64,000 bases of DNA from Holtiella sp036655075 (GCF_036655075.1 NZ_JAVVQU010000008.1:8789-72788); one strand, 5' to 3'. Numbered from the stretch's first letter, positions 45,580-55,504 are shown. Made by a program: numbers and translations. Notes: generated by a model from the sequence alone, not told the origin.

Positions 45580-46275
45580 TTAGACAAGAATAGTTTCTTG
45601 ATACATGTGTTCTTCGATAATCTGTCCTTGATCCATAGAGACAATACGATCAGCTACTTGTTTGGCAAAACTCATATCATGGGTGATGATGAGCATACTC
45701 ATGCCTTTTGTGCTTAAGCTTCTAATGACTTTAGCTACTTCATCTGTAAGTGTAGGGTCAAGTGCTGAGGTAGGCTCGTCAAAACACATCAGTTTGGGAT
45801 TCATAGCAAGAGCGCGACCGATGGCTACACGTTGTTTTTGACCACCGGAAAGCTCATAAGGATAGCTATTGGCTTTTTCACCCAGCCCTAAAAAAGAAAG
45901 AATAGATAAGGCTTCTTTTGTAGCTGCGTCCTTAGATTGACCAAGTACACGAGTTGGTGCTTCGATGATGTTTTCCAAGACACTAAGGTGAGGGAAGAGG
46001 TTGAAATTTTGAAAGACCAAACCGATTTCCGTACGAAGTTCTTTAATTGCATTTTTATTCGAGTAGCGGCCATTTGATAGGAGATAGTTACCATTTAAGG
46101 AAATAGAGCCTGTGTCACACTTTTCTAGGTAGTTGATACTACGCAAAAAGGTGGTTTTGCCACCACCTGAGGGGCCCACAACAACTAAGACTTCTCCTTT
46201 TTTTACATGGAGGTTTACCCCGTTTAATACTTTATTTTTGCCATAGCTCTTATATAAGTTTTCTACAATTAACAT
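45580..46275 (-). CDS. Polar amino acid ABC transporter, ATP-binding protein
   Basis: A 231-residue ABC ATPase. Walker A (GPSGGGKTT), the Q-loop (GLVFQNFNLFPH), the signature LSGGQKQRVAIGRAL, Walker B (LMCFDEPTSALDP) and the switch His (ITHDM) are all present. The family is that of GlnQ/ArtP-type amino acid importers. AAGGAGG precedes the ATG. It is the last gene of a three-gene minus-strand operon. Confidence 0.93.
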   Translation of the reverse strand: MLIVENLYKSYGKNKVLNGVNLHVKKGEVLVVVGPSGGGKTTFLRSINYLEKCDTGSISLNGNYLLSNGRYSNKNAIKELRTEIGLVFQNFNLFPHLSVLENIIEAPTRVLGQSKDAATKEALSILSFLGLGEKANSYPYELSGGQKQRVAIGRALAMNPKLMCFDEPTSALDPTLTDEVAKVIRSLSTKGMSMLIITHDMSFAKQVADRIVSMDQGQIIEEHMYQETILV

Positions 46276-46287
46276 GGAATAACCTCC

Positions 46288-47004
46288 TTATTGGTAATAA
46301 GCGTATTTTTTTTCTAGAATAGTCATAATTTTAGAAAGTACACCCGTGAGCAATAAATATACGACTGCAATAATAACCAGTGGTAATAATGAAGCGTCTC
46401 GGTTACAAGCGATTTTTCCTACTTTTAAAAGTTCATCTAAACCAAGAATGTAAACAAGAGCAGTATCTTTGACTAAGGTAACGACTTCGTTTCCTACAGG
46501 TGGTAAAACACGTTTGATAGCCTGTGGGAAGATAATACGAAAGAATGTTTCCATAGAGGAAAGCCCAAGGACTTCAGCCCCTTCATATTGCCCTTTGTCA
46601 ATAGAAGCAATACCAGAGCGAAAGATTTCTGCAAAGTAAGCAGCATAGTTTAAGGAAAAAGCTACAAGTGCTGCAGGTAGGCGGTCAAAGGTGATGCCGA
46701 TAAGTGGTAAGCCGAAGAAAACAAAAACAATTTGTAAAAGAAGGGGTGTACCACGTAGTATTAATATATAACATGAAGTAATTTTGTTTAAAATTTTAAA
46801 CCGAGATACGCGTCCAAGGGCAATGACAATACCTAAAGGAATAGAGAATAATAAGGTCAATCCAAAAAGTTGTAGGGTGACACCTAGACCCTCTATGACT
46901 TGTGGCATAAGTTTCGCTGTGTAGTCCAAAAGATAAGCTAGATTTTCAGGTAAAGTTTGAAAAAAGGTTGTAAGTGCAGTGAAAAATGTAGTCAATGTGT
47001 CCAT
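46288..47004 (-). CDS. Polar amino acid ABC transporter, permease
   Basis: A 238-residue permease of the HisM/GlnP type with about five membrane helices. The EAA loop that docks the ATPase is visible (EGAEVLGLSSMETFFRIIFPQAIKRVLPP). AGGAGGAG precedes the ATG. It lies 12 bases from the ATPase gene and 28 bases from the binding-protein gene. Confidence 0.92.
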   Translation of the reverse strand: MDTLTTFFTALTTFFQTLPENLAYLLDYTAKLMPQVIEGLGVTLQLFGLTLLFSIPLGIVIALGRVSRFKILNKITSCYILILRGTPLLLQIVFVFFGLPLIGITFDRLPAALVAFSLNYAAYFAEIFRSGIASIDKGQYEGAEVLGLSSMETFFRIIFPQAIKRVLPPVGNEVVTLVKDTALVYILGLDELLKVGKIACNRDASLLPLVIIAVVYLLLTGVLSKIMTILEKKYAYYQ

Positions 47005-47032
47005 GAACGGCTCCTCCTTGAGTTATAAGTCT

Positions 47033-47854
47033 TTATTTAGCAACATTGCTGCCAAACCATTTTGTTGCAATTTCTGCTACAGTCCCAGCTGCTTTCAGGT
47101 CTTCGTAAGCTTTGTTGAAAGCAGCTACTGCTTGAGTATCGCCTTTTGGGAAGCCTACGCCGTATTCTTCAGCACCAAAGTCTTCATCTAAAATACGATA
47201 TTTGTCAGCGCCCTTTAAGTTAATGTAGTAACGGACAACAACTTCATCTGCGACAACAGCATCGATACGTCCTGTATCAAGATCCATTAACGCTTGATTG
47301 TTGTCTTCAAAAGTTACAGCTTTCCCATCTTTGAAAGAAGCGTATAAGTCAGTTTCTTTTTCCATAGCACTTACTGCACTGGACTCACTTTGTGCACCTA
47401 CAGCTTTTGAGGCAAGGTCTGCTTTTGTCTCAATAGGAGAATCCTTAAGGACTACGACAATTTGTTTGTTATCAAGATAAGGTACAGAGAACTCTACTTT
47501 TTCTTTTCTGTCATCTGTAATTGTATAGCCATTCCAAATCAGGTCAATGTTCCCAGATTTAAGTTCAGCTTCTTTCATAGACCAGTCTATAGGTTGAAGA
47601 ATTAGTTCTTTGCCTAATTGCTCACCCATAGCACGGGCAAGCTCGATGTCAAAACCTGTAAGATCTCCGTTTTGGTCTCTAAAGCCAAGAGGTGCAAAGG
47701 TATCATCAAGGCCGACTACCCATTTATCTTTATCTATTTTTGACTGTGACGTTATGGGATCTGCAGTAGTTGGTGATGTTGAACAAGCAGCAAGGCTTAA
47801 AGTGAGCGTTGTTAAAGCAGCTATTGTTAAAACTTTCTTTAATGTCTTTTTCAT
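47033..47854 (-). CDS. Polar amino acid ABC transporter, substrate-binding lipoprotein
   Basis: A 273-residue family 3 solute-binding protein. It carries a lipoprotein signal with lipobox LAAC (cysteine at about 24), then the typical blocks FAPLGFRDQNGDLTGFDIELA and ADEVVVRYYI. The start at 47854 was chosen because AGGGGGA precedes it. Acidic and cystine-type amino acids are common ligands in this family; the exact ligand is not readable. It is the first gene of the operon. Confidence 0.92.
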   Translation of the reverse strand: MKKTLKKVLTIAALTTLTLSLAACSTSPTTADPITSQSKIDKDKWVVGLDDTFAPLGFRDQNGDLTGFDIELARAMGEQLGKELILQPIDWSMKEAELKSGNIDLIWNGYTITDDRKEKVEFSVPYLDNKQIVVVLKDSPIETKADLASKAVGAQSESSAVSAMEKETDLYASFKDGKAVTFEDNNQALMDLDTGRIDAVVADEVVVRYYINLKGADKYRILDEDFGAEEYGVGFPKGDTQAVAAFNKAYEDLKAAGTVAEIATKWFGSNVAK

Positions 47855-48038
47855 ATTAAATCCCCCTATAAGTTTGAAGTTGAAATGAATTATACAAACA
47901 ATTTTATACAAAATGTATTCTACTAACACTTTAACGCACTAAATTTGAAAAGTCAATAAGATAACATGAAATTTTTATAAAAATAATTTTAATAGTTTAT
48001 AGTAAAAATATAATGTATAGTGAAATATTAAAATATAT

Positions 48039-48099
48039 AATAAGAAAAAGGCTATAAAACTAAAGGAATTGACATTAGTTTTATAGCCTTTTTCTTATT
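48039..48099 (-). terminator. Strong terminator of the MATE gene (minus strand)
   Basis: A perfect 25-bp stem (48039-48063 with 48075-48099) with A- and T-rich ends follows the MATE gene. Confidence 0.88.
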
Positions 48100-48107
48100 G
48101 CATGATA

Positions 48108-49508
48108 TTAAATCTTTACGTGAATCCATTTACCACTGGAGAAACGTACAATATTGAGAATGAGACGAAGGGTTTGGTCAAGTAAGAGCGCAAGCCAAGC
48201 ACCGATAAGTCCAAATCCAAGCCAATAACATAAAATAAAAGTGATAATAGGCCTAATCATTAAAATACTAATGAAAGAAGTACGTGCTACGAATTTGGTG
48301 TCACCTGCACCGCGTAAAGAACCTGAGATGATGACCTGTGAAATTTGTAGTGGTGAGACAACAGCTACAATAAGCATAATTTGGCTAGCAAGGTTTACAA
48401 TCATAGCATCATCTGTAAAAAGTGATACTAACGGTTCGCGCAAGAATACGTAAATGAGGACTAAAAGTGTAGAGAAAATTAATCCAATGCGTTGTGCTGT
48501 TTTCCCATAAATGATAGAAAGGTCAGCACGTTTTGCACCTAGGTTACGCCCAACAAGTGAAGATGCTGCCATGGCCATACCATCACCTAGGCTGAAAGTC
48601 ATATTGAGGATATTCATACATATTTGATGTGTTGCAAACGCAACAGTACCTAAGTTGGTAATCATTTTAGTATAGACTAAGAAACCAATACGCATACAAA
48701 GTTGTTCCACCATGGCACTATTACTAATTTTAAAGATACCTTTTATAGTCACAAGGTCTAACTTCCAACTTTCGTTGAATTTAAGTTGAAGCTCTGTCTT
48801 AGAATGCAAAATACCATAAGTGGCAATGACAAAAGCTACAATGTTTCCAAGAACAGTGGCAACACCAGCCCCTAATACACCTAGTGATGGGAAGCCAAAA
48901 TTACCACCAATGAGTAAAAAGTTAAAAATTAGATTGACTAAATTGGCTATTACATTAGTTGTCATAGCAATTTTTGTATTGCCTGCCCCACGTTGAGCTG
49001 CATTGATGTTGAGACTTAAGGCATTAAATACCATACCAATAACGATTGTTCTAAAGTAAAGAATGGCGTCGTGTAGGACATCTGCCTCCGCGCCCATCCA
49101 AGTTAAAATGGGCTTTGCAAAAAGAAAACCTATAGTTGCTAAAATAATAGAAAGCAGGCCGACAATAATAATGGATTGTCTAAGCGTCCTATTAGCACTT
49201 GCAAAATCTTCCTCACCGCAACGTCTTGCAACGATAGCTGTAACCCCTACATTGAGAGAAAAGATAATAGCAAGTAATATGAAGGTAGGTTGTTGTGTAA
49301 TCCCTACTGCTGCAATGGCACTTGCACCAAGTACACCTACCATCATGGTGTCCATAGCAGAAACTAAACTTACTAGAATGCGTTCAAGTGCTGAAGGCCA
49401 TGCTAAGTTCATGGTGCTTTTGTAAATTTGTTCCGAGGGTGGTATACTGCCTAATTTTTGTGATTCCGCAATCATTTTTTGACATGAAAAAAAGTCTATC
49501 AGTTGCAT
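48108..49508 (-). CDS. MATE family multidrug/sodium antiporter
   Basis: A 466-residue efflux protein with twelve membrane helices in two MatE halves. Family blocks are PSALERILVSLVSAMDTMMVG in helix 1 and GDGMAMAASSLVGRNLGA in the second half. It exports cationic compounds in exchange for sodium or protons; the substrate is unknown. The ATG at 49508 was preferred to an in-frame GTG at 49520 because GGGAG lies at the usual distance. The intergenic stretch upstream to 49788 shows no clear feature. Confidence 0.9.
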   Translation of the reverse strand: MQLIDFFSCQKMIAESQKLGSIPPSEQIYKSTMNLAWPSALERILVSLVSAMDTMMVGVLGASAIAAVGITQQPTFILLAIIFSLNVGVTAIVARRCGEEDFASANRTLRQSIIIVGLLSIILATIGFLFAKPILTWMGAEADVLHDAILYFRTIVIGMVFNALSLNINAAQRGAGNTKIAMTTNVIANLVNLIFNFLLIGGNFGFPSLGVLGAGVATVLGNIVAFVIATYGILHSKTELQLKFNESWKLDLVTIKGIFKISNSAMVEQLCMRIGFLVYTKMITNLGTVAFATHQICMNILNMTFSLGDGMAMAASSLVGRNLGAKRADLSIIYGKTAQRIGLIFSTLLVLIYVFLREPLVSLFTDDAMIVNLASQIMLIVAVVSPLQISQVIISGSLRGAGDTKFVARTSFISILMIRPIITFILCYWLGFGLIGAWLALLLDQTLRLILNIVRFSSGKWIHVKI

Positions 49509-49788
49509 CGTGTTAGTCACTCCCTAAGAGGATTTTCCTCTTCTACGCTATTTTAAAATTTATGATTTCAACATATTAATATACTATAATACATGCTATT
49601 TCACAAGAATAAAGGGAATAATAAGAAGAATATAAGGTGATTAGTTTGCAATTTGCATAAAAGTGTAAACTAAGTTAAGCTTAATAATAAAAAGAATGTA
49701 AAGTAAACATATAAAATTGAAAATGAGTGCAATATCTTATAAACTATAAAACGACAAATATTAAAAGATACGATAAAAGGAGAAGCAT

Positions 49789-50679
49789 ATGACAATAGAT
49801 TTTTTAATAGCACCTCTTGTAGGTGGAATGATTGGGTATATTACAAATGGCATTGCTATAAAAATGCTTTTTAGACCTTTAAGGCCTATTTGTATAGGGG
49901 GCAAGCCACTACCTTTTACACAAGGGCTTATTCCGAAGGAAAGAAACCGTATTGCAAAAAGTGTAGGTGCAGTAGTTGGGAGTGAGCTCATTGAGCCGGA
50001 AACGCTTAAGGAGACCCTTTTATCACAAGAGATGTATACTCATCTTGAACGTGCACTTGAAGAGTGGTTTGTAAGTACAAAACAGTCTGAAAAAACAATA
50101 CGAACTTTTCTATATGAGTTGAGCAATGAGCGTAATATTGAAGCGGCTGTAGCCAACTTAAAAGAGTTGAGTACAAAGAAGGCATACAATGCACTTATAG
50201 ACCTTCATCTTGAAAAGACATTAGCTGAACGCGCAGTAGTAGAGCTTAAAGGTAACTTAGGCTTTTTGGCTACCTTTATGAATGAAAGTGTCATGAAAGG
50301 TCTAGAAGAAAAGATTGAGCAGATGATTTGTGAAATGCTTACAAACGAAGCAGAAAAAATGATTTATCAAGTGGTGGACCAAGAAGGGGATAAATGTTTA
50401 GAGTACCCGCTTAGTGAAATGGCCCTACAAATTGAGGCATACATGCCTAAAATCAAATACGCATTGATGAAACAGTATACTGAAATTATAGAAAAACAAT
50501 TAACTAAATGGCTAGAAACTTTAAACATTAGTCAGATTGTAGAAGACAAAATCAAAAGTATGGATTTATTAGAGCTTGAAAAGCTGATTTTAGATATTAT
50601 GAAAAAGGAATTAAGAGCTATAGTATGGCTAGGAGCTTTATTAGGGATGATTATGGGGCTTGTAATGAACTTCTTTTAA
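49789..50679 (+). CDS. DUF445 family membrane protein
   Basis: A 296-residue protein of the DUF445 (YheB-like) family. The first membrane segment with the hallmark GGMIGYITNGIAIKMLFRP and the following LPFTQGLIPKERNRIAKSVG are diagnostic, and a second membrane helix lies at the very end (IVWLGALLGMIMGLVMNFF). The middle is long and helical. The function of the family is unknown. AAAGGAG precedes the ATG. It lies just upstream of the cobalamin operon, but a terminator separates them. Confidence 0.85.
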   Translation: MTIDFLIAPLVGGMIGYITNGIAIKMLFRPLRPICIGGKPLPFTQGLIPKERNRIAKSVGAVVGSELIEPETLKETLLSQEMYTHLERALEEWFVSTKQSEKTIRTFLYELSNERNIEAAVANLKELSTKKAYNALIDLHLEKTLAERAVVELKGNLGFLATFMNESVMKGLEEKIEQMICEMLTNEAEKMIYQVVDQEGDKCLEYPLSEMALQIEAYMPKIKYALMKQYTEIIEKQLTKWLETLNISQIVEDKIKSMDLLELEKLILDIMKKELRAIVWLGALLGMIMGLVMNFF

Positions 50680-50709
50680 TAGATTAGGGATAAACTGAAT
50701 ATACTGATT

Positions 50710-50824
50710 AGAGGTGCTAATGTAGCTTGATAGAAATTGGCCTGATGGACCATATGTTCCTACCTCTATGATGAGGAGAACTTGCTCATATCACTTTTTA
50801 ATAAGGGAAAGGGCAAGTTTTTTA
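50710..50824 (+). promoter_or_regulatory. Structured leader and terminator before the cobalamin operon, candidate riboswitch
   Basis: AGAGGT (50710-50715) pairs with ACCTCT (50762-50767) and encloses a GCTA/TAGC hairpin and a GG/CC hairpin. GAGGAGAACTTGC (50773-50785), loosely like a B12 box, follows, and AACTTGCTC (50779-50787) forms a terminator with GGGCAAGTT (50811-50819) and six T. Placement before cbiD suggests a cobalamin- or cobalt-related switch, but the standard cobalamin riboswitch core is absent. The remaining bases to 51005 show no other feature than a 17-codon frame. Confidence 0.35.
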
Positions 50825-51005
50825 TATATTAGAAATATGTTTGCCTTAGCATACAAAGCATGGAAGAGCAAATAGCCTACTGTATTTATGAGGAGAGTGT
50901 AGAGGTAAATGCAGGTATATGATCTAGATGAGATGAGAGTAGTTAGGGTTCTGGTGGAATAAATAAGATGATAGTCTTAAGGCTTATGAGGAAGGAGGAT
51001 ACTTA

Positions 51006-52133
51006 ATGGAGTCTTATATTGTAAAGGGTCAAGAAAGACTGAGACTAGGGTATACAACAGGGAGCTGTGCAACAGCAGCGGCAAAGGCGGCAACTTGGAT
51101 GCTACTTACTCAAGAAGTAATAGATGAAGTGGTGCTCAACACACCTAAGGAGATAAAACTAAATTTAGAAGTGTGTGAAAGCGCTATCACAAAAGTAGAA
51201 GCGCTATGTGCCATTGAAAAGGATGGGGGAGATGATCCAGATGTGACACATGGAATGAAAATCTATGCCAAAGTCTCACGAAATAGTGGTGATAAAATAC
51301 ATATAGAAGGAGGGGAAGGTATAGGGCGCGTGACCCAGCCAGGACTTTGGTGTAAGGTGGGAGAAGCAGCTATTAATCCAGTCCCACGGCAGATGATAGA
51401 GCAGGAAGTCGTGGAAATATGCAAAGCAGTAGGATATATGGGAGGCATAGATGTGCTTATTTATGCACCGGCAGGTAAGGAAATAGCACGAAAAACCTTT
51501 AATGCTAGACTTGGTATAGAAGGAGGCATTTCTATATTGGGGACCAGTGGCATAGTAGAGCCCATGAGTGAGCAAGCTCTTGTTGAAACAATTAAAGCGG
51601 AACTTAGAGTGCTTAAGGCAAGAGGTATAGCGCAAATTTTAATTTGTCCAGGTAACTATGGAAGGGATTTTGCCAATACCATAGTGGGGTTAGACCTAGA
51701 GAAAGGGGTTAAATATAGCAATTATCTGGGTGAAACATTAGATGAGATTACCTATTTAGGATTTGCACAGGTGCTGCTAGTAGGACATGTAGGGAAACTG
51801 GTAAAGGTTGCTGCAGGAGTGATGAATACCCATTCTAAGTATGCGGATGCACGGTTGGAAGTTCTAGCGACCCATGCAGCTTTATGTGGTTATCCTCAAG
51901 AGGTCATACAAAGTATTATGGAGAGTGTAACTACAGAGGGTGCTTTAGAATTACTTAAACAAAATGCAAATTATGAATGTGTTATTAGGAGCATTATAAA
52001 AAAGATAAAAGTACATATAGACTTTAGAGTGAGGCAGAAAGTACAAGTAGAGATTATGATTTTTGGAGAAAAGGGATTGATAGGTGAAAGTGAGGGTGCA
52101 AAAGGTTTGGTACAAATTTTAAGGAGGGGATAG
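51006..52133 (+). CDS. cbiD: Cobalt-precorrin-5B C(1)-methyltransferase
   Basis: A 375-residue enzyme that methylates C-1 of the corrin ring in the oxygen-independent cobalamin route. The signature LRLGYTTGSCATAAAKAA lies at about 12-29, and GDDPDVTHG and VGHVGKLVKVAAGVMNTHS are also typical. It is the first gene of an eight-gene operon with short gaps or overlaps. GGAAGGAGG precedes the ATG. Confidence 0.94.
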   Translation: MESYIVKGQERLRLGYTTGSCATAAAKAATWMLLTQEVIDEVVLNTPKEIKLNLEVCESAITKVEALCAIEKDGGDDPDVTHGMKIYAKVSRNSGDKIHIEGGEGIGRVTQPGLWCKVGEAAINPVPRQMIEQEVVEICKAVGYMGGIDVLIYAPAGKEIARKTFNARLGIEGGISILGTSGIVEPMSEQALVETIKAELRVLKARGIAQILICPGNYGRDFANTIVGLDLEKGVKYSNYLGETLDEITYLGFAQVLLVGHVGKLVKVAAGVMNTHSKYADARLEVLATHAALCGYPQEVIQSIMESVTTEGALELLKQNANYECVIRSIIKKIKVHIDFRVRQKVQVEIMIFGEKGLIGESEGAKGLVQILRRG

Positions 52134-52136
52134 AAG

Positions 52137-52829
52137 ATGAAGAGGAAAGGAAAGTTGTATGGAGTGGGTGTGGGGCCAGGAGATCCTAAACTTATGACTT
52201 TTAAAGCAGTGGAAGTTATAGAGTCTTGTAGTGTAATAGCTGTCCCTAAGTCAGGAGAAGGTGAACAGGTTGCGCTGGCCATTGCTAAGACGTATATTCA
52301 AATGCAGGAAGTGGTAGATTGTTATATGCCTATGACAAGAGATAAAGAAGTCCTATATCATAATCACGAAGTGGTTGCCAGAAAGCTTGAAGCTTATCTA
52401 GACGAAGGGAAGAATGTTGCGTTTTTGACGTTGGGGGATCCAACCATCTATTCTACTTATATGTACATACATAGGCGTATTGAAAAGTTGGGGTATGAGA
52501 CCGAGATTATACCAGGCATTTCTTCTATTTGTAGTGTAGCGGCAGCACTTAATGATTCTCTTTGTGAAGGCAGTGAATGTTTACATATTATTCCTGCTTC
52601 TTATAAAGGAAAAGAAGATTATCTAAACTTAGAGGGTACTAAAGTGTTGATGAAGACAGGTAAATCTATGGAACAGTTAAAAGTCCACCTAAAGGAAAAA
52701 GGACTTTATGAAAAGGCAAGAGCTGTAGAGTGTGCAAGTATGCCTAACCAAAAAATTCATAAGAGCTTAGATACATTAGAAGAAAGTAGTTATTTTTCTG
52801 TAGTGGTGGTAAAGGAGGAGAAAGCATGA
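52137..52829 (+). CDS. cbiL: Precorrin-2/cobalt-factor II C(20)-methyltransferase
   Basis: A 230-residue SAM-dependent tetrapyrrole methylase that adds the second ring methyl group after sirohydrochlorin. The family blocks are GVGVGPGDPKLMT at the start, LGDPTIYSTYMY in the middle and PGISSICSVAAAL. It starts 3 bases after cbiD and overlaps cbiF by 4 bases, so translation is coupled. Confidence 0.92.
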   Translation: MKRKGKLYGVGVGPGDPKLMTFKAVEVIESCSVIAVPKSGEGEQVALAIAKTYIQMQEVVDCYMPMTRDKEVLYHNHEVVARKLEAYLDEGKNVAFLTLGDPTIYSTYMYIHRRIEKLGYETEIIPGISSICSVAAALNDSLCEGSECLHIIPASYKGKEDYLNLEGTKVLMKTGKSMEQLKVHLKEKGLYEKARAVECASMPNQKIHKSLDTLEESSYFSVVVVKEEKA

Positions 52830-53587
52830 TTTACTTTGTAGGTGCAGGGCCTGGAGATGCTGAATTGATTACTGTTAAAGGGAAACGTTTGTTAGCAGAG
52901 GCAGATCTTGTTATTTATGCAGGTTCATTGGTGAATCCAGAGCTTTTAAATACATGTAAAAAAGAGACAACTATTTTGGACAGTGCAAAGATGACACTTG
53001 AAGCGGTCATAAAGACTATGACAGATGCCAATAGACTTCAAGAGTCATGTACTATTGTAAGATTACATACAGGGGACCCGAGTATTTATGGTGCCATTAG
53101 AGAGCAGATGGATCGGCTAGATGCAGCAGGGTTAGCTTATGAAGTGGTACCGGGGGTAAGCTCGTTTTGTGGGGTAGCAGCGGCATTGAAGAAGGAGTAT
53201 ACGCTTCCGGATGTAAGTCAAACTGTTATTCTGACGAGAATGGAAGGGCGGACACCTATGCCACCTAAAGAAGAGCTAAGTCTTCTTGCAAGCCACCAAG
53301 CCACAATGGTTATCTTCTTAAGTGTGAGTTTGGCAAAGCAAGTACAAGAAAGACTACTAAGTGGTGGTTATCAAGAAGAAACACCTATTGCAGTAGTTTA
53401 CAAAGCGACTTGGCCAGATGAAAAGATTTATAGAGGGTACTTAAACCAATTGGCACAGTTGATAGAGTCGCATCATATTACAAAAACAGCACTGATTGTA
53501 GTAGGCGAATTTCTAGGAGATACTTATTTGCGTTCCAAGCTTTATGATCCTACTTTTAACCATATGTTTAGAGAGGCGAGTCAGTGA
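52826..53587 (+). CDS. cbiF: Cobalt-precorrin-4 C(11)-methyltransferase
   Basis: A 253-residue SAM-dependent methylase for C-11. Blocks seen are FVGAGPGDAELIT, LHTGDPSIYGAIREQM, and PGVSSFCGVAAALKKEYTLP, the last being typical of CbiF/CobM. It overlaps both neighbours by 4 bases. It works between cbiH and cbiG products in the pathway. Confidence 0.93.
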   Translation: MIYFVGAGPGDAELITVKGKRLLAEADLVIYAGSLVNPELLNTCKKETTILDSAKMTLEAVIKTMTDANRLQESCTIVRLHTGDPSIYGAIREQMDRLDAAGLAYEVVPGVSSFCGVAAALKKEYTLPDVSQTVILTRMEGRTPMPPKEELSLLASHQATMVIFLSVSLAKQVQERLLSGGYQEETPIAVVYKATWPDEKIYRGYLNQLAQLIESHHITKTALIVVGEFLGDTYLRSKLYDPTFNHMFREASQ

Positions 53588-54678
53588 ATATCTCAGTGAT
53601 TTCCTTCACTTTGAAAGGAGCAAAGGTGGGGAGAAGGCTTATAGAAGTGTTGAAAGCAGAACAAGAAAATGATATAGGCGGGTATCATCTTTCAAAGTTT
53701 CAAGAAGAAGGATTATGTAAGATAGAAACGTCCTTAGGGGAATGGACAAAGGCACAATTTAAAAGGTGTGATGCACTTGTTTTTATAGGAGCAACAGGTA
53801 TAGCGGTAAGGGCGATAGCACCATATTTGGAAAGTAAAGCTAAGGACCCTGCGGTACTTGTGGTAGATGAATGCGGTCAGTATGTAATCCCCCTTGTGTC
53901 AGGGCATATAGGTGGTGCAAATAAATTGGCAAGGACTGTGAGTAAAATACTTGGGGCACAAGCTATTGTTACAACGGCGACGGACTTGGAAGGTTGTTTT
54001 GCTGTAGATGAATGGGCAAAGGAGAATGAGCTCTATATAACAGACTATAAGTTAGCGCGTGACATTTCTGCAGCGTTGTTGCATGGAAAGAAAGTAGGCC
54101 TTGAGTGTGATGGGGTGTTAGAGGGCATATTGCCTGAAGGAATTTGGAAGGGGCTAGGTCAGGAAGAACAAGAAAGTAAACCCTTATTAGGTATATGGGT
54201 TGGCTGGCAGAAGCAACAACCTTTTGTAAAGACCCTTTGGCTAATTCCTCCGGTGGTGACAGTTGGCATAGGGTGTAGAAAAGGTGTATCCAAGGCTCAA
54301 ATTGATATGCTGATAAGTCAGGAACTAGCACGGCTTGAGATCCCGCTTGAAGCCGTGAAATGTATTGGAACAATAGACCTTAAAAAAGCTGAAGAAGGGC
54401 TTTTGGCATGGACAAAAGAGAAGAGTAAACTCTTTGTAAGTTATAGTGTATCTACACTAATGAGTGTGGAAGGGCACTTTACAGCTTCGGCATTTGTCAA
54501 GCAAGTGACGGGTGTAGATAATGTATGCGAACGCGCAGCAGTACAGGCAAGCCACGGGGGAGAGTTGATAAGTTTTAAAACAGCTTTAGAAGGTGTCACC
54601 TGTGCTTTGGCAGTAGAGGGTTATAAAATTAGCTTTGTAAATAAAGGGTGTTCACTTGGTTCACAAAGTCGACATTGA
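53584..54678 (+). CDS. cbiG: Cobalt-precorrin-5A hydrolase
   Basis: A 364-residue hydrolase that opens the delta-lactone and releases acetaldehyde, a step unique to the anaerobic pathway. The N-terminal blocks GATGIAVRAIAPYLESKAKDPAV and VSGHIGGANKLA and the C-terminal VGIGCRKGVS are diagnostic. It begins at GTG 53584, overlapping cbiF by 4 bases. Its presence with cbiD shows an oxygen-independent route. Confidence 0.93.
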   Translation: MNISVISFTLKGAKVGRRLIEVLKAEQENDIGGYHLSKFQEEGLCKIETSLGEWTKAQFKRCDALVFIGATGIAVRAIAPYLESKAKDPAVLVVDECGQYVIPLVSGHIGGANKLARTVSKILGAQAIVTTATDLEGCFAVDEWAKENELYITDYKLARDISAALLHGKKVGLECDGVLEGILPEGIWKGLGQEEQESKPLLGIWVGWQKQQPFVKTLWLIPPVVTVGIGCRKGVSKAQIDMLISQELARLEIPLEAVKCIGTIDLKKAEEGLLAWTKEKSKLFVSYSVSTLMSVEGHFTASAFVKQVTGVDNVCERAAVQASHGGELISFKTALEGVTCALAVEGYKISFVNKGCSLGSQSRH

Positions 54679-54754
54679 TAAAATAGCCACTGAGAACAAG
54701 CAACACGATAAGAGAAGAATAAAATTGTAATGAGGGTTAAGAAAGGAATGGGTT

Positions 54755-55504
54755 ATGGAGGGGAAAAAGAAAATTTATGTGGTAGGATTAGGACCTGGTG
54801 GTGCTTTAAATATGACACATCGGGCATACGAGGTACTAGAGGCCAGTGATGTGATTGTAGGATATACAGTTTATATAGAGTTAATCAGAGAGGTCTTTAG
54901 CCATAAAACTTTACTGGCTACAGGGATGAAGCAAGAGGTAGAGCGGTGTAAGGTAGCAAGGGAGGAAGCCTTGTCTGGAAAGATAGTAGCTATGGTGTGT
55001 AGTGGGGACCCGGGTGTATATGGCATGGCGGGGATTATGTATGAAGTCACGACGTCTTATTCGGAGATAGACATTGAGGTTGTGCCGGGGGTAACAGCAG
55101 CTTGTAGTGGGGCAGCTATACTCGGGGCACCACTTATCCACGATTTTGTGGTAATGAGTTTAAGTGATTTGTTAACCCCGTGGGAAATCATTGAAAAGCG
55201 TATTAGACTAGCGGCGCAGGCTGACTTTGTTATTTGCTTTTATAATCCATCTAGTAAGAAACGTCAGGATTATTTGGAGAAAGCTTGTAACCTCATTATG
55301 GCACATAGAAGTCCAGATACGGTAAGTGGGTATGTGAAACATATAGGAAGAGAAGGTGAACAGTATGAAATCCTAAGTTTAAAAGCGTTAGCCAAAACTC
55401 AGGTAGATATGTTTACTACGGTTATTGTGGGAAATAGTGAGACGCAACAAATTAATGGAAAGATGGTCACACCTAGGGGGTATGCAAAACGCTATGAGTT
55501 TTAA
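54755..55504 (+). CDS. cbiH: Cobalt-factor III / precorrin-3B C(17)-methyltransferase
   Basis: A 249-residue methylase that also contracts the ring. Blocks are VVGLGPGGALNMT, SGDPGVYGMAG and FYNPSSKKRQDYL, the last typical of CbiH/CobJ. It lies 76 bases after cbiG and has AAAGGAA before the ATG, so the operon continues across this gap. Confidence 0.93.
   Translation: MEGKKKIYVVGLGPGGALNMTHRAYEVLEASDVIVGYTVYIELIREVFSHKTLLATGMKQEVERCKVAREEALSGKIVAMVCSGDPGVYGMAGIMYEVTTSYSEIDIEVVPGVTAACSGAAILGAPLIHDFVVMSLSDLLTPWEIIEKRIRLAAQADFVICFYNPSSKKRQDYLEKACNLIMAHRSPDTVSGYVKHIGREGEQYEILSLKALAKTQVDMFTTVIVGNSETQQINGKMVTPRGYAKRYEF

Noticed and set aside
50876..50910. GCCTACTGT followed by ATGAGGAGAG, similar to the cobalamin riboswitch core
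   Set aside because: It comes after the terminator and after the B12-box-like segment, so the order is wrong, and no B12 box follows.
50910..50963. 17-codon ORF (starting MQVYDLDEMR) before cbiD
   Set aside because: The ribosome binding site is weak and nothing else supports translation; kept only as a remark.
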